Assembly (NCBI GenBank): GCA_902496005.1
Contig: CABUZI010000037.1
Span: 1-15,113, forward strand
Reading direction: 5' to 3'
DNA: 15,113 bases
Origin: an uncultured Collinsella sp.
GTDB taxonomy: Bacteria > Actinomycetota > Coriobacteriia > Coriobacteriales > Coriobacteriaceae
In this document: in pieces, positions 1 to 6,537 of the stretch
Numbering within the stretch: the stretch's first letter is position 1
How the letters are laid out: each line of letters begins with the position of its first letter
Notes under the pieces: model-generated
What the model saw: the letters and a program-made list of their open reading frames with translations, nothing else
Told to the model about the DNA's origin: nothing
Databases searched by the model: none
Translations under genes and position numbers: made by a program

Positions 1-312
1 CCCCGAACGCTTTTTGTGGTTACATCCACAGTACACGCTCCAAGGGTGTCAAAGGCTGTCACAAGTACGCCGCAACCCGGCAGGCAGGCGCGGCGCACAT
101 GACAATAATCATACCTGTTGGTAAAAAAGATACCACGCCCAGAGTGTCAAATGTTGAGCAACAAAATTTAATCCGGTTAACGGTCATTTTCGCAGCTTAG
201 AAACTTTAACGAGGTCGCCCCAAATCACACTTGCCAGACAACCGCGCTTACGAATGCAGGCACGCACACGCCCAACGCCACCCTCCGCTATATTCAACAT
301 AGAGTTTTACAT
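1..312. other. Leader region without a gene
   Basis: No convincing coding sequence is visible in this stretch. Two similar blocks of about 21 bases lie at 32-53 and 131-151; read on the minus strand both begin TTTGACAC and continue with a CT-GG-GCGTG pattern, so each contains a TTGACA hexamer pointing left. A short dyad TGGTA/TACCA spans 119-135, and another, TGTGG/CCACA, spans 15-30. A -10-like TATATT lies at 289-294 and could serve the small gene at 337. The arrangement would fit a promoter region for a minus-strand gene beyond the left edge, but that gene is not visible, so this is inference. Confidence 0.4.
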
Positions 313-326
313 ATGCTTCTATGTAA
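307..326 (+). promoter_or_regulatory. Dyad over the ribosome binding site of the antitoxin-like gene
   Basis: TTACATA at 307-313 and TATGTAA at 320-326 form a perfect 7-bp inverted repeat with a 6-base centre. A second overlapping pair, ACATAGA (297-303) and TCTATGT (318-324), is also perfect. The right arm runs into the Shine-Dalgarno sequence AAGGAG at 325-330. A dyad here, just downstream of the TATATT at 289-294, is where an autoregulating antitoxin would bind, or it could fold in the mRNA and hide the ribosome binding site. The repeats are seen directly; the role is inferred. Confidence 0.45.
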
Positions 327-336
327 GGAGTTTCGT

Positions 337-510
337 ATGCCTGTCGTAAAGCCTATTTCTGATCAGACGCGCGCACTAACTACCATTCAGGAACGCGAAG
401 ATCACATTCAACGTACCATCGCTCATGGTTACGACGACCTCACCAACGGCCGCGTGCGTCCTTGGAAACAAGCGAAGGCCGAGGCAGATCGGATGCGAGC
501 CATCAGGTAA
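337..510 (+). CDS. Small Phd/YefM-type antitoxin remnant (57 aa)
   Basis: The start at 337 is chosen because AAGGAG (325-330) lies six bases upstream; the earlier ATG at 313 sits inside the upstream dyad and has no such site. The protein opens MPVVKPISD, a very typical beginning of Phd/YefM antitoxins, and ends with a helix-rich stretch (about residues 20-54, containing GYDDLTNGRVRPW) resembling the C-terminal toxin-binding tail of the same family. Known members have about 80-95 residues; here the strand-rich middle that completes the N-terminal DNA-binding domain seems to be missing, as if an internal in-frame deletion joined the two ends. No toxin gene follows: the next gene is serC, 135 bases on. 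It may be a decaying orphan, or a small protein that still binds a toxin encoded elsewhere. Family assignment is by remembered motif only. Confidence 0.5.
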   Translation: MPVVKPISDQTRALTTIQEREDHIQRTIAHGYDDLTNGRVRPWKQAKAEADRMRAIR

Positions 511-598
511 GGTCACCCCTCCCCCATGTAACCATCCTGTAAATCATAGCGGCGCACTCGGGTTTTGCTGTGATGCGGTCGCGCCTGGCGCTCCACTG

Positions 599-607
599 TG
601 CTAAAGT
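599..607 (+). promoter_or_regulatory. Possible extended -10 promoter of serC
   Basis: TGC followed by TAAAGT at 602-607 resembles an extended -10 element and lies about 38 bases before the serC start. No good -35 hexamer is seen 16-18 bases upstream, so the call is weak. Confidence 0.25.
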
Positions 608-645
608 ATCCCGAACGTTCAAACGACTACGAGGGGAACTAGAAG

Positions 646-1770
646 ATGGCACGTGTGCACAACTTCTCAGCTGGCCCGGCCGCGCTGCCTACAAGCGTGC
701 TCGCCGAGATCGCCGACGAGATGATGGACTACCGCGGTTGCGGCATGTCCGTGCTCGAGATGAGCCATCGATCTAGCATGTACCAGCAGATCATCGACGA
801 CGCCGAGGCAACCCTGCGTCGCCTGCTGAGCATCCCCGACAACTACCGCGTCCTGTTTTTGCAGGGCGGCGCCACACTGCAGTTTGCGGGCATCCCCATG
901 AACCTCATGCGCCGTGGCCGCGCCGGCTACATCGTGACCGGCAACTTTGCCAACAAGGCATACAAAGAAGCCACCAAGTACGGCGAGGCCGTGCTGCTCG
1001 CGAGCTCCGAGGACACCAACTTCGACCGCATCCCCGACATGGCCGACATCAACGCGCGCATTGCCGCCGAGGCCGCGAGCGACGGGCTCGACTACGTTTA
1101 CATCTGCCAGAACAACACCATCTTTGGCACCATGTACCACGAGCTGCCCGCTTGCGGCGACGTGCCGCTGGTCGCCGATGTCTCGAGCTGCTTTCTGTCG
1201 CAGTCGCTCGACGTTGAGCGCTACGGGCTCATCTACGCCGGCGCGCAGAAAAACGCCGGCGCCGCGGGCGTGACCGTGGTCATCGTGCGCGACGACCTCA
1301 TCGCAGATAGCCCCGCTTTTGCGCAGACGCCGCAGTACCTGGACCTTAAGACGCAGGCCGCCAAGGGCTCCATGCTCAACACGCCCAACACCTTTGGTAT
1401 CTACGTGTGCGGCAAGGTATTCCGCTGGGTCGAGGAGACCGGCGGACTTGCCGCCATGGCCGAGCGTAACTGGGCCAAGGCCAACCTGCTCTATAACCTG
1501 CTCGAGCACAGCGTGCTGTTCCATGGCGCCACACAGGCCGACAGCCGCTCCATCGCCAACGTCACCTTCCGTACCGGCGATGCCGACCTCGACGCCGCCT
1601 TTGTCGCAGGCGCGGCCGAGCACCAGATTCAAAACGTCAAGGGCCATCGCCTGGTGGGCGGCATGCGCGCTAGCGTCTACAACGCCGTAACCATGGAAGA
1701 TGTGCAGGCACTGGCCTCGTACATGAAGGACTTCGAAGCGCAGCATAGTTTGAGCCCGCGATCTAACTAG
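646..1770 (+). CDS. serC: Phosphoserine aminotransferase
   Basis: SerC is a cytosolic PLP enzyme that transfers an amino group from glutamate to 3-phosphohydroxypyruvate, giving O-phosphoserine; it also serves pyridoxal phosphate synthesis in some bacteria. The 374 residues match the family's length and show its landmarks in order: NFSAGPAALP near the N-terminus (6-15), the QGGAT phosphate-binding stretch (73-77), CQNNTIFGT (154-162), the conserved VADVSS (176-181), and the PLP-lysine region YAGAQKNAGAAGVT with the Schiff-base lysine at K202. The C-terminal GHRLVGGMRASVYNAV is also characteristic. GAGGGGA at 631-637 is a plausible ribosome binding site for this ATG. serA follows after 69 bases and the two are probably cotranscribed. 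A short hairpin lies in the gap. Nothing indicates loss of function. Confidence 0.96.
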   Translation: MARVHNFSAGPAALPTSVLAEIADEMMDYRGCGMSVLEMSHRSSMYQQIIDDAEATLRRLLSIPDNYRVLFLQGGATLQFAGIPMNLMRRGRAGYIVTGNFANKAYKEATKYGEAVLLASSEDTNFDRIPDMADINARIAAEAASDGLDYVYICQNNTIFGTMYHELPACGDVPLVADVSSCFLSQSLDVERYGLIYAGAQKNAGAAGVTVVIVRDDLIADSPAFAQTPQYLDLKTQAAKGSMLNTPNTFGIYVCGKVFRWVEETGGLAAMAERNWAKANLLYNLLEHSVLFHGATQADSRSIANVTFRTGDADLDAAFVAGAAEHQIQNVKGHRLVGGMRASVYNAVTMEDVQALASYMKDFEAQHSLSPRSN

Positions 1771-1786
1771 CCCGCAACGCGCGGGC
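1770..1786 (+). other. Short hairpin between serC and serA
   Basis: GCCCGC at 1770-1775 and GCGGGC at 1781-1786 form a 6-bp perfect stem with a 5-base loop, starting on the last base of the serC stop codon. There is no T-run, so it is not a standard terminator; it could stabilise the serC 3' end or tune serA expression. The role is inferred. Confidence 0.3.
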
Positions 1787-1839
1787 CGACCAGCCACCTC
1801 AAACCACCTGTTTAAACCAAACCTGCTAAGGAGTTTTTC

Positions 1840-3003
1840 ATGCGTAAGATCAAAACCATCGACGACATCACCAAGGACGGCAAAGTCGAGTTTGGCGAAG
1901 GCTACGAATTTGTGAGCACCGCCGAAGAGGCCGACGCCATTCTGATGCGCTCGACCGACCTGCACGGCTACGAGCTGCCCGAGGGAATCCGCGCCATCGC
2001 CCGCTGCGGCGCCGGCGTCAACAACATCCCCGTCGAGGAGTACGCCAAGAAGGGCGTCGTCGTCTTTAACTCCCCCGGCGCCAATAGCAATGCCGTCAAG
2101 GAGCTCGTCCTGGGCATGCTGGTGCTCTCGAGCCGCGGCGTAGTACAGTCGATGAACTGGGTGCGCGACAACGCCGACGACCCCGAGATTCAGGTCGATG
2201 CCGAAAAGGCCAAGAAGGCCTTTGTGGGCCGCGAGCTCAAGGGCAAGCGCATCGGCGTCATCGGTCTGGGCAACGTGGGCTCCAAGGTCGCCAACGCCTG
2301 CGTCGATCTGGGTATGGACGTCTACGGCTACGACCCGTTCATTTCCGTTGAGCACGCGTGGGTGCTGAGCCGCGAGGTGCAGCGCGTGGGCACGCTCGAG
2401 GATCTGTGCCGCGGCTGCGACTACCTTACCGTGCACGTGCCCAGCAAAGCAGACACCATCGGCATGATCAGCACCGAGCAGATTAACCTGCTGGCCCCGG
2501 GAGCCGTGCTCATCAACTACGCACGCGAGACCATCATTGACGAGGACGCCGTCGACGCCGCCCTGCGCGAGGGCAAGCTCAGCTGGTTTAGCTGCGACTT
2601 TGCCACGCCCAAGACCGTCAAGATGCCGAACACGTTTATCACCACGCACTCGGGCGCCGGCACCGGCGAGGCCGAGGCCAACTGCGCCGATATGGCCATC
2701 AGCGAACTCAAGGATTACCTGGAGAACGGTAACATCGCCCACAGCGTCAACTACCCCGCTTGCAGCATGGGCAAGGCGCGCGCTGCAAGCCGCATTGCCT
2801 GCCTGCATGCCAACGTGCCCAACATGATCGGCCAGATCACGGCCATCCTGGCCAAGGACAACGCCAACGTGCAGCGTATGACCAACGAGTCTGCCGGCGA
2901 GAACGCCTACACCATGTTCGACACCGACGAGCACCTGGACAGCAGCACCATCGAGGCGCTCAAGCAGATTCCGTCGATGTATCGCGTGCGCGTGATCAAA
3001 TAG
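1840..3003 (+). CDS. serA: D-3-phosphoglycerate dehydrogenase, short ACT-domain form
   Basis: SerA oxidises 3-phosphoglycerate to 3-phosphohydroxypyruvate with NAD, the committed step of serine synthesis and the supplier of SerC. The 387-residue protein has the substrate-domain signature FNSPGANSNAVKEL (76-89), the Rossmann NAD motif GLGNVG (142-147), the arginine region NYARE with catalytic R229, and TTHSGAG with catalytic H270. An ACT-like domain, the usual site of serine feedback, fills about residues 318-387. The segment that in many 2-hydroxyacid dehydrogenases reads DVF-x-x-E-P is here CDFATPKTV (252-260), without the usual glutamate; I recall similar SDF/TDF-type sequences in other short SerA proteins, so this is probably a subfamily trait. 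AAGGAG at 1828-1833 lies six bases before the start. A strong terminator follows at 3067. Confidence 0.95.
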   Translation: MRKIKTIDDITKDGKVEFGEGYEFVSTAEEADAILMRSTDLHGYELPEGIRAIARCGAGVNNIPVEEYAKKGVVVFNSPGANSNAVKELVLGMLVLSSRGVVQSMNWVRDNADDPEIQVDAEKAKKAFVGRELKGKRIGVIGLGNVGSKVANACVDLGMDVYGYDPFISVEHAWVLSREVQRVGTLEDLCRGCDYLTVHVPSKADTIGMISTEQINLLAPGAVLINYARETIIDEDAVDAALREGKLSWFSCDFATPKTVKMPNTFITTHSGAGTGEAEANCADMAISELKDYLENGNIAHSVNYPACSMGKARAASRIACLHANVPNMIGQITAILAKDNANVQRMTNESAGENAYTMFDTDEHLDSSTIEALKQIPSMYRVRVIK

Positions 3004-3066
3004 CGCCGGCTGATCTGACGGGCAGTTCCCCATGTGGCCTGCCCGTCGCTGACATTGAATGCCCGC

Positions 3067-3102
3067 GGGGGCGCCTTTCACACGAGAGGCGTCCCCGTTT
3101 TT
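3067..3102 (+). terminator. Rho-independent terminator after serA
   Basis: A 10-bp stem pairs 3067-3076 with 3087-3096 (one G-U pair) and can extend inward by a few more pairs; it is followed by G and TTTTT at 3098-3102. It lies 64 bases after the serA stop and should end the serC-serA transcript. Confidence 0.88.
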
Positions 3103-3139
3103 GTGAGTCCTCCATTAAATGCACCGAGCCGCTTCTTGG

Positions 3140-3154
3140 CATACAATCTGTATG
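3140..3154 (+). promoter_or_regulatory. Possible promoter and dyad for the M20 peptidase gene
   Basis: CATAC (3140-3144) and GTATG (3150-3154) form a 5-bp dyad that contains a -10-like TACAAT at 3142-3147, between the serA terminator and the peptidase start. The -35 match is poor (around 3119-3124), so this is only a candidate start region. Confidence 0.3.
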
Positions 3155-3180
3155 TTGACCTAACTATCTGTGAGGTGCCT

Positions 3181-4401
3181 ATGGTTGATACAGATTTTGC
3201 TTGGCGGCTTACGCAAGGGCTCGTGCGGATCGACAGTTCCGACCCAGGTGCGTATGAGGGCGAGATTGAACGCTATATCAAAGCGTTGGTTGAGGAACGG
3301 TTGGCGCAGCTGAGCCATCCGGTACTCGATGCCGTGCAGATTGCAGAGCTCGAAGTACTCCCCGGGCGCCGCAACCTTATGGTCACCGTGCCGGGCCAAA
3401 GCGACGAGCCGCGACTCGTCTATATCTGTCATATGGATACCGTTACGCTGGGCGATGGCTGGGACGCGGACATTCCGCCGCTCGGGACGGTTGTGCGTAA
3501 CGACAAACTCTATGGCCGTGGCGCCTGCGACATGAAAGGTGGCCTGGCCTGCGCCATTGCCGCACTGGTCCATACGCTCGAGCACGTGGTGGCGGATGGC
3601 GCGCTGCCCCGCCGCGGCTTTTCGCTCATCTGCTCGGTCGACGAGGAAGATTTTATGCGTGGCTCAGAGGCCGCGATCGATGCTGGCTGGGTCGGCTCGC
3701 GTGAATGGGTGCTGGACACCGAGCCCACCGACGGACAGATCCAGGTGGCGCACAAGGGGCGTACGTGGTTCGAGATTGAAATGACTGGCGTGACGGCGCA
3801 TGCGAGCCAGCCCTGGAAGGGCGCGGATGCCGTCGCCGCCATGGCCGAGGTCGTGTGTTCGCTCCGTCGCGCGTTTATGGCGCTGCCCGCGCACGATGAG
3901 CTGGGGCCTTCGACCATCACGTTTGGCCAAATCGAGGGCGGATATCGCCCCTACGTCGTACCCGACCGCGCCAAAGTCTGGGTCGACATGCGCCTGACCC
4001 CGCCGACCGATACGGCCGCCGTGACGCGCATGGTAGAGCAGGCCATCGCCGTCGCCGAAGGCGCCGTTCCCGGTTGCCATGGCAGCTACACCGTGACGGG
4101 CGACCGCCCCGCCATCGAGCGCGACCCAAACTCTCCCCTTCTAGCAGCGCTCAAGCGTGCCGCCGATGACGTGACGGACGCGGACACGACCGTCGGCTTC
4201 TTTACCGGCTACACCGACACCGCCGTCATTGCCGGCAAGACAGGTAATCGCAATTGCATGAGCTACGGTCCCGGGTCGCTCGCGCTCGCGCACAAGCCCA
4301 ACGAATATGTGCCCCACGCCGATATCGTTCGCTGCCAGAACGTGCTCATCGCGCTCGCCGATAACGTGCTCTGGGACGCGAATGGGCAAGTTGGGGCATA
4401 A
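3181..4401 (+). CDS. M20-family metallopeptidase (DapE/ArgE/CPG2-like)
   Basis: This is a cytosolic two-zinc amidohydrolase of the M20 clan, which removes acyl groups or cleaves small peptides. Expected ligands are in place: H84 in YICHMDTV with catalytic D86, D117 in GRGACDMKGG, the general-base/ligand pair E155-E156 in CSVDEED, D179 in VLDTEPT, and H371 in HKPNEYV near the C-terminus. The dimerisation or lid domain begins around TAHAS (H207). At 406 residues it has normal family length. The substrate cannot be told from sequence; DapE, ArgE and dipeptidase roles remain open. A longer reading frame opens at 3034, but it would span the serA terminator; the ATG at 3181 has GAGGTG at 3172-3177, close upstream, and removes an unrelated 49-residue leader. 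The next gene starts 39 bases downstream, so the two probably share a transcript. Confidence 0.9.
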   Translation: MVDTDFAWRLTQGLVRIDSSDPGAYEGEIERYIKALVEERLAQLSHPVLDAVQIAELEVLPGRRNLMVTVPGQSDEPRLVYICHMDTVTLGDGWDADIPPLGTVVRNDKLYGRGACDMKGGLACAIAALVHTLEHVVADGALPRRGFSLICSVDEEDFMRGSEAAIDAGWVGSREWVLDTEPTDGQIQVAHKGRTWFEIEMTGVTAHASQPWKGADAVAAMAEVVCSLRRAFMALPAHDELGPSTITFGQIEGGYRPYVVPDRAKVWVDMRLTPPTDTAAVTRMVEQAIAVAEGAVPGCHGSYTVTGDRPAIERDPNSPLLAALKRAADDVTDADTTVGFFTGYTDTAVIAGKTGNRNCMSYGPGSLALAHKPNEYVPHADIVRCQNVLIALADNVLWDANGQVGA

Positions 4402-4440
4402 TAAGCCGCGAACAAACCGACTCGTGCGTTAGGACCGCCC

Positions 4441-5130
4441 ATGAAAGCACTTCCGTTTCCCTGCATCCGCCCGGCTCAGGACCGCGTGCTCGAGGCGCTG
4501 CCTGCAATGGGCAGCATCCTGAGCGGCAACGATGCTCTGCGCGGAGCCCTTGCCGATGGCCTGATGCTCAAGGACCCGGGTGCGGCGTATTACGTGTACG
4601 AATGCTCGGGCGAGCCGGGACGCGTGACGGGTGTCGTGGCGATCTGCCCGGTTAACGTGCTGACGGGTAGCGACGAGGCCGCCGCCGAGAGCGTCGACGC
4701 ACTCGCCGCCGCGCGCGCAATCGCCGAGCTTAAGGTGCAGCCGCGCCCCGTATCGCTCTCCTACGAGGCCTCGCCCGTCATGAACATCATCCTGGGCGCC
4801 GCCAAAGAAGGCGCATCGCTCTACGCCGTCACCGATCCCGCGGGCATTACGCACCGCGTGTGGGAGGTCAAGCGCGAGGACGCCGTCGGGGCCATCCGCG
4901 CTATGCTCGACCAAGCACCGGAGCCGGCACTGACCGACGACCCCGCCTACGCCGCCGCGCTGACCGGGGCGTCGCAGCTGCTGGCCGATGAGGCCCGTTC
5001 CGCCGGAACGTACACCGGCAAGGAGCCGTTCAACTTTACCGTTGCCGTGCTCTTCCCCGCTGCGCAGGTCAGCGGCGCCGCGCCGCAGGTTCCGACAGGT
5101 CTGCTCACGCACCAGGTCGCGCGGTTCTAG
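4441..5130 (+). CDS. Shortened DUF1015-like protein
   Basis: The 229-residue protein resembles DUF1015, a family of about 400 residues that is often encoded near serC and serA. Recognisable blocks are PFPCIRPAQ at the N-terminus, the AYYVYECSG...RVTGVVA stretch (about 49-67), a VSLSYEASP region (about 103-111), HRVWEVKRED (about 139-148) and FNFTVAVLFPAAQV near the C-terminus. Two features are odd. Where full-length members have the invariant ADGHHR, this protein has ALTDDPAYAAAL, so the motif is gone; and the protein stops shortly after the LFP block, leaving out the whole second half. AGGA at 4431-4434 is the likely ribosome binding site. The biochemical role of DUF1015 is not known to me; the DGHHR motif recalls ParB/SerK-type proteins, which is only a thought. 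This copy may be a non-catalytic derivative. Confidence 0.62.
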   Translation: MKALPFPCIRPAQDRVLEALPAMGSILSGNDALRGALADGLMLKDPGAAYYVYECSGEPGRVTGVVAICPVNVLTGSDEAAAESVDALAAARAIAELKVQPRPVSLSYEASPVMNIILGAAKEGASLYAVTDPAGITHRVWEVKREDAVGAIRAMLDQAPEPALTDDPAYAAALTGASQLLADEARSAGTYTGKEPFNFTVAVLFPAAQVSGAAPQVPTGLLTHQVARF

Positions 5131-5175
5131 CAAGACCAGACCGCTCAGCACAAAAATCGGCAGCTCAACAAACAG

Positions 5176-5212
5176 GGGGCGGAGATGCAGCAGGTACATG
5201 CATCTCCGCCCC
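5176..5212. terminator. Strong, probably bidirectional terminator between convergent genes
   Basis: A perfect 14-bp stem pairs 5176-5189 with 5199-5212 around a 9-base loop, followed by TTTCG on the plus strand; on the minus strand the stem is followed by TGTTTGTTG. It sits between the DUF1015-like gene (plus) and the histidine phosphatase gene (minus) and probably stops transcription from both sides. Confidence 0.8.
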
Positions 5213-5259
5213 TTTCGCGTCGATAAGTTATGCCGGCGACCCGTGCCGCCGCGCTCGCG

Positions 5260-5895
5260 TTATCCGCGCTGCGGACCCGCAGTAGCCACGAGCGGTTCAA
5301 GCCCCAGCTCGCGCGCGTAGTCTTCCTGCGTAAAAATCTCAACCAGTTCAAACGTATCCGTCGCATCATCAAACGCAAAGTGCAGCACCGAGCAGTTGCC
5401 CGGCACGCGATCGCGTTCGTCGGCCGCCGCACCCTTCACGTGGTCCATGAACTCCTTGATGGCCGATCCGTGGCTCACCGCGAGGACGCACTCGTGGTCC
5501 GGGCGTCGCATAAGATCGGTCAACGTCGCCACCATGCGCTCGCGCACCTGCATCTGGCCTTCGCCGCCAAACTGGCGATAGAAGTCGCGCCACGGGCGCT
5601 CGGGCATGAGCATCACGCGCTCGGCCTCAAAGTCGCCAAAGAACCACTCACGCAGGCCGTCCAGGCGCTCGTACGCCAAGCCCGGCCACAAGTTGGCGAT
5701 AGTCTGCTCGGTGCGATGAAGCGTAGAGGTGTAGACGTGGTCGGGCCCAATGCCGCGTGCGCGCAAAAACATGCCGGCGCGCGCCGCCTGATCGCAACCC
5801 AGCTGCGTGAGCGGCGAGTCACTCCAACCCTGAATGATGCGCTTAAGGTTGAATATTGTCTGCCCATGACGAACCAGATACAGGTCTTTATTCAT
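5260..5895 (-). CDS. Histidine phosphatase family protein (second of a tandem pair)
   Basis: This cytosolic protein belongs to the phosphoglycerate-mutase-like histidine phosphatases, which pass a phosphate through a catalytic histidine. It has LVRHGQT with R9 and nucleophile H10, a conserved R61 in TLHRTE, the LREW acid region with E83, and the second histidine H142 in AVSHGSA. At 211 residues it is a single-domain member. The start at 5895 is preferred over the ATG eight codons upstream because AAAGGA (complement of 5901-5906) lies five bases before it. It begins 17 bases after the stop of a paralogue with the same catalytic residue numbers (E83, H142). It carries an extra C-terminal tail of about 30 residues (EIFTQEDYARELGLEP onward). 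Substrate unknown; a cobalamin-pathway or sugar-phosphate role is not supported by the neighbours. Confidence 0.9.
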   Translation of the reverse strand: MNKDLYLVRHGQTIFNLKRIIQGWSDSPLTQLGCDQAARAGMFLRARGIGPDHVYTSTLHRTEQTIANLWPGLAYERLDGLREWFFGDFEAERVMLMPERPWRDFYRQFGGEGQMQVRERMVATLTDLMRRPDHECVLAVSHGSAIKEFMDHVKGAAADERDRVPGNCSVLHFAFDDATDTFELVEIFTQEDYARELGLEPLVATAGPQRG

Positions 5896-5912
5896 AGGGG
5901 TCCTTTCGTTCG

Positions 5913-6455
5913 TTACCAATCAAGGAGCGAAAACGCCCCGTCGCAATAGCCAAAATGAAGCACGGCTCCGTTGTCGGGTAGCTCTCCCCTGCCAGTCACA
6001 TACTCAAGAAACTCCTGGCAGGCTGAGCCGTGGGAAACCGCCAGCACGCAGTCGTGCTGCGGCCTGGCCATGATGCGCGACAGCACCGCGACCATACGCG
6101 ACTGGAGCTGCACTTCAGACTCGCCACCAAAGGCCACCGGATAATCACCCCAGGGCTGCGGCGGCATATCGCGATTTGATGTGCCCTCCAGCGAGCCCAA
6201 ATGCCACTCGCGTAGGTCATCGACCAGCTCTATCGAGCGGCCCTCACCAGCAATTAGCTCAGCCGTACGCCGCGCCCGGCCCAACGGGGAGGAATACACA
6301 CGGTCAAAGGTCACGCCGCGCGCCTCAAACGCCGCGCGCGTCGCCAGCGCCTGCTCGCGCCCGCGCGCCGTAAGCGGCGAATCGTGCCCACCTTGCAAAA
6401 TATTCTGCACATTGAGCTCAGTCTGCCCATGCCGCACCAAATACAAATCTGCCAC
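5913..6455 (-). CDS. Histidine phosphatase family protein (first of a tandem pair)
   Basis: A 180-residue histidine phosphatase with LVRHGQT (R8, nucleophile H9), R60 in SSPLGRARRT, E83 in LREWHLGSLEG and H142 in AVSHGSA, so all the usual catalytic positions are present. The LREWHLGSLEG block is closer to ordinary family members than the LREWFFGDFEA of the downstream paralogue. The start codon is GTG (complement of 6453-6455), supported by AGGAGG (complement of 6460-6465) four bases upstream. It is followed after 17 bases by its paralogue and preceded by the nitroreductase gene, with an 82-base gap holding a 13-bp hairpin whose stem nearly touches the ribosome binding site. Substrate unknown. 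Confidence 0.9.
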   Translation of the reverse strand: MADLYLVRHGQTELNVQNILQGGHDSPLTARGREQALATRAAFEARGVTFDRVYSSPLGRARRTAELIAGEGRSIELVDDLREWHLGSLEGTSNRDMPPQPWGDYPVAFGGESEVQLQSRMVAVLSRIMARPQHDCVLAVSHGSACQEFLEYVTGRGELPDNGAVLHFGYCDGAFSLLDW

Positions 6456-6470
6456 ACGCCCTCCTCTCGC

Positions 6471-6505
6471 ACCACCGCAAAGGGGACAGGTACCTTTGTG
6501 GTGGT
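6471..6505. repeat. REP-like hairpin between nitroreductase and phosphatase genes
   Basis: ACCACCGCAAAGG at 6471-6483 pairs with CCTTTGTGGTGGT at 6493-6505 (13 bp, one G-U pair) around the loop GGACAGGTA. Neither side has a T-run on the transcribed minus strand, so it is not a usual terminator. The GGGGACAGGTACC core is similar to sequences I remember from dispersed palindromes in several bacterial genomes, which would make it an extragenic repeat; this cannot be tested from one copy. It lies five bases from the AGGAGG of the next gene and could affect its translation or the stability of the upstream message. Confidence 0.45.
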
Positions 6506-6537
6506 TTACCGCCGGATCACACCGCGGTGACGCTCAA

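Noticed and set aside
313..336. Earlier ATG for the antitoxin-like gene
   Set aside because: It lies in the dyad upstream of AAGGAG; the ATG at 337 is correctly spaced and begins with the family's typical MPVVKPISD.
667..3081. An 804-codon open frame on the minus strand
   Set aside because: It lies opposite serC and serA, both of which have full family motifs, and is a by-product of GC-rich codon bias; it has no ribosome binding site or recognisable domain.
3034..3180. Longer N-terminus for the M20 peptidase
   Set aside because: It would translate the serA terminator at 3067-3102; the ATG at 3181 has its own ribosome binding site and matches the family N-terminus.
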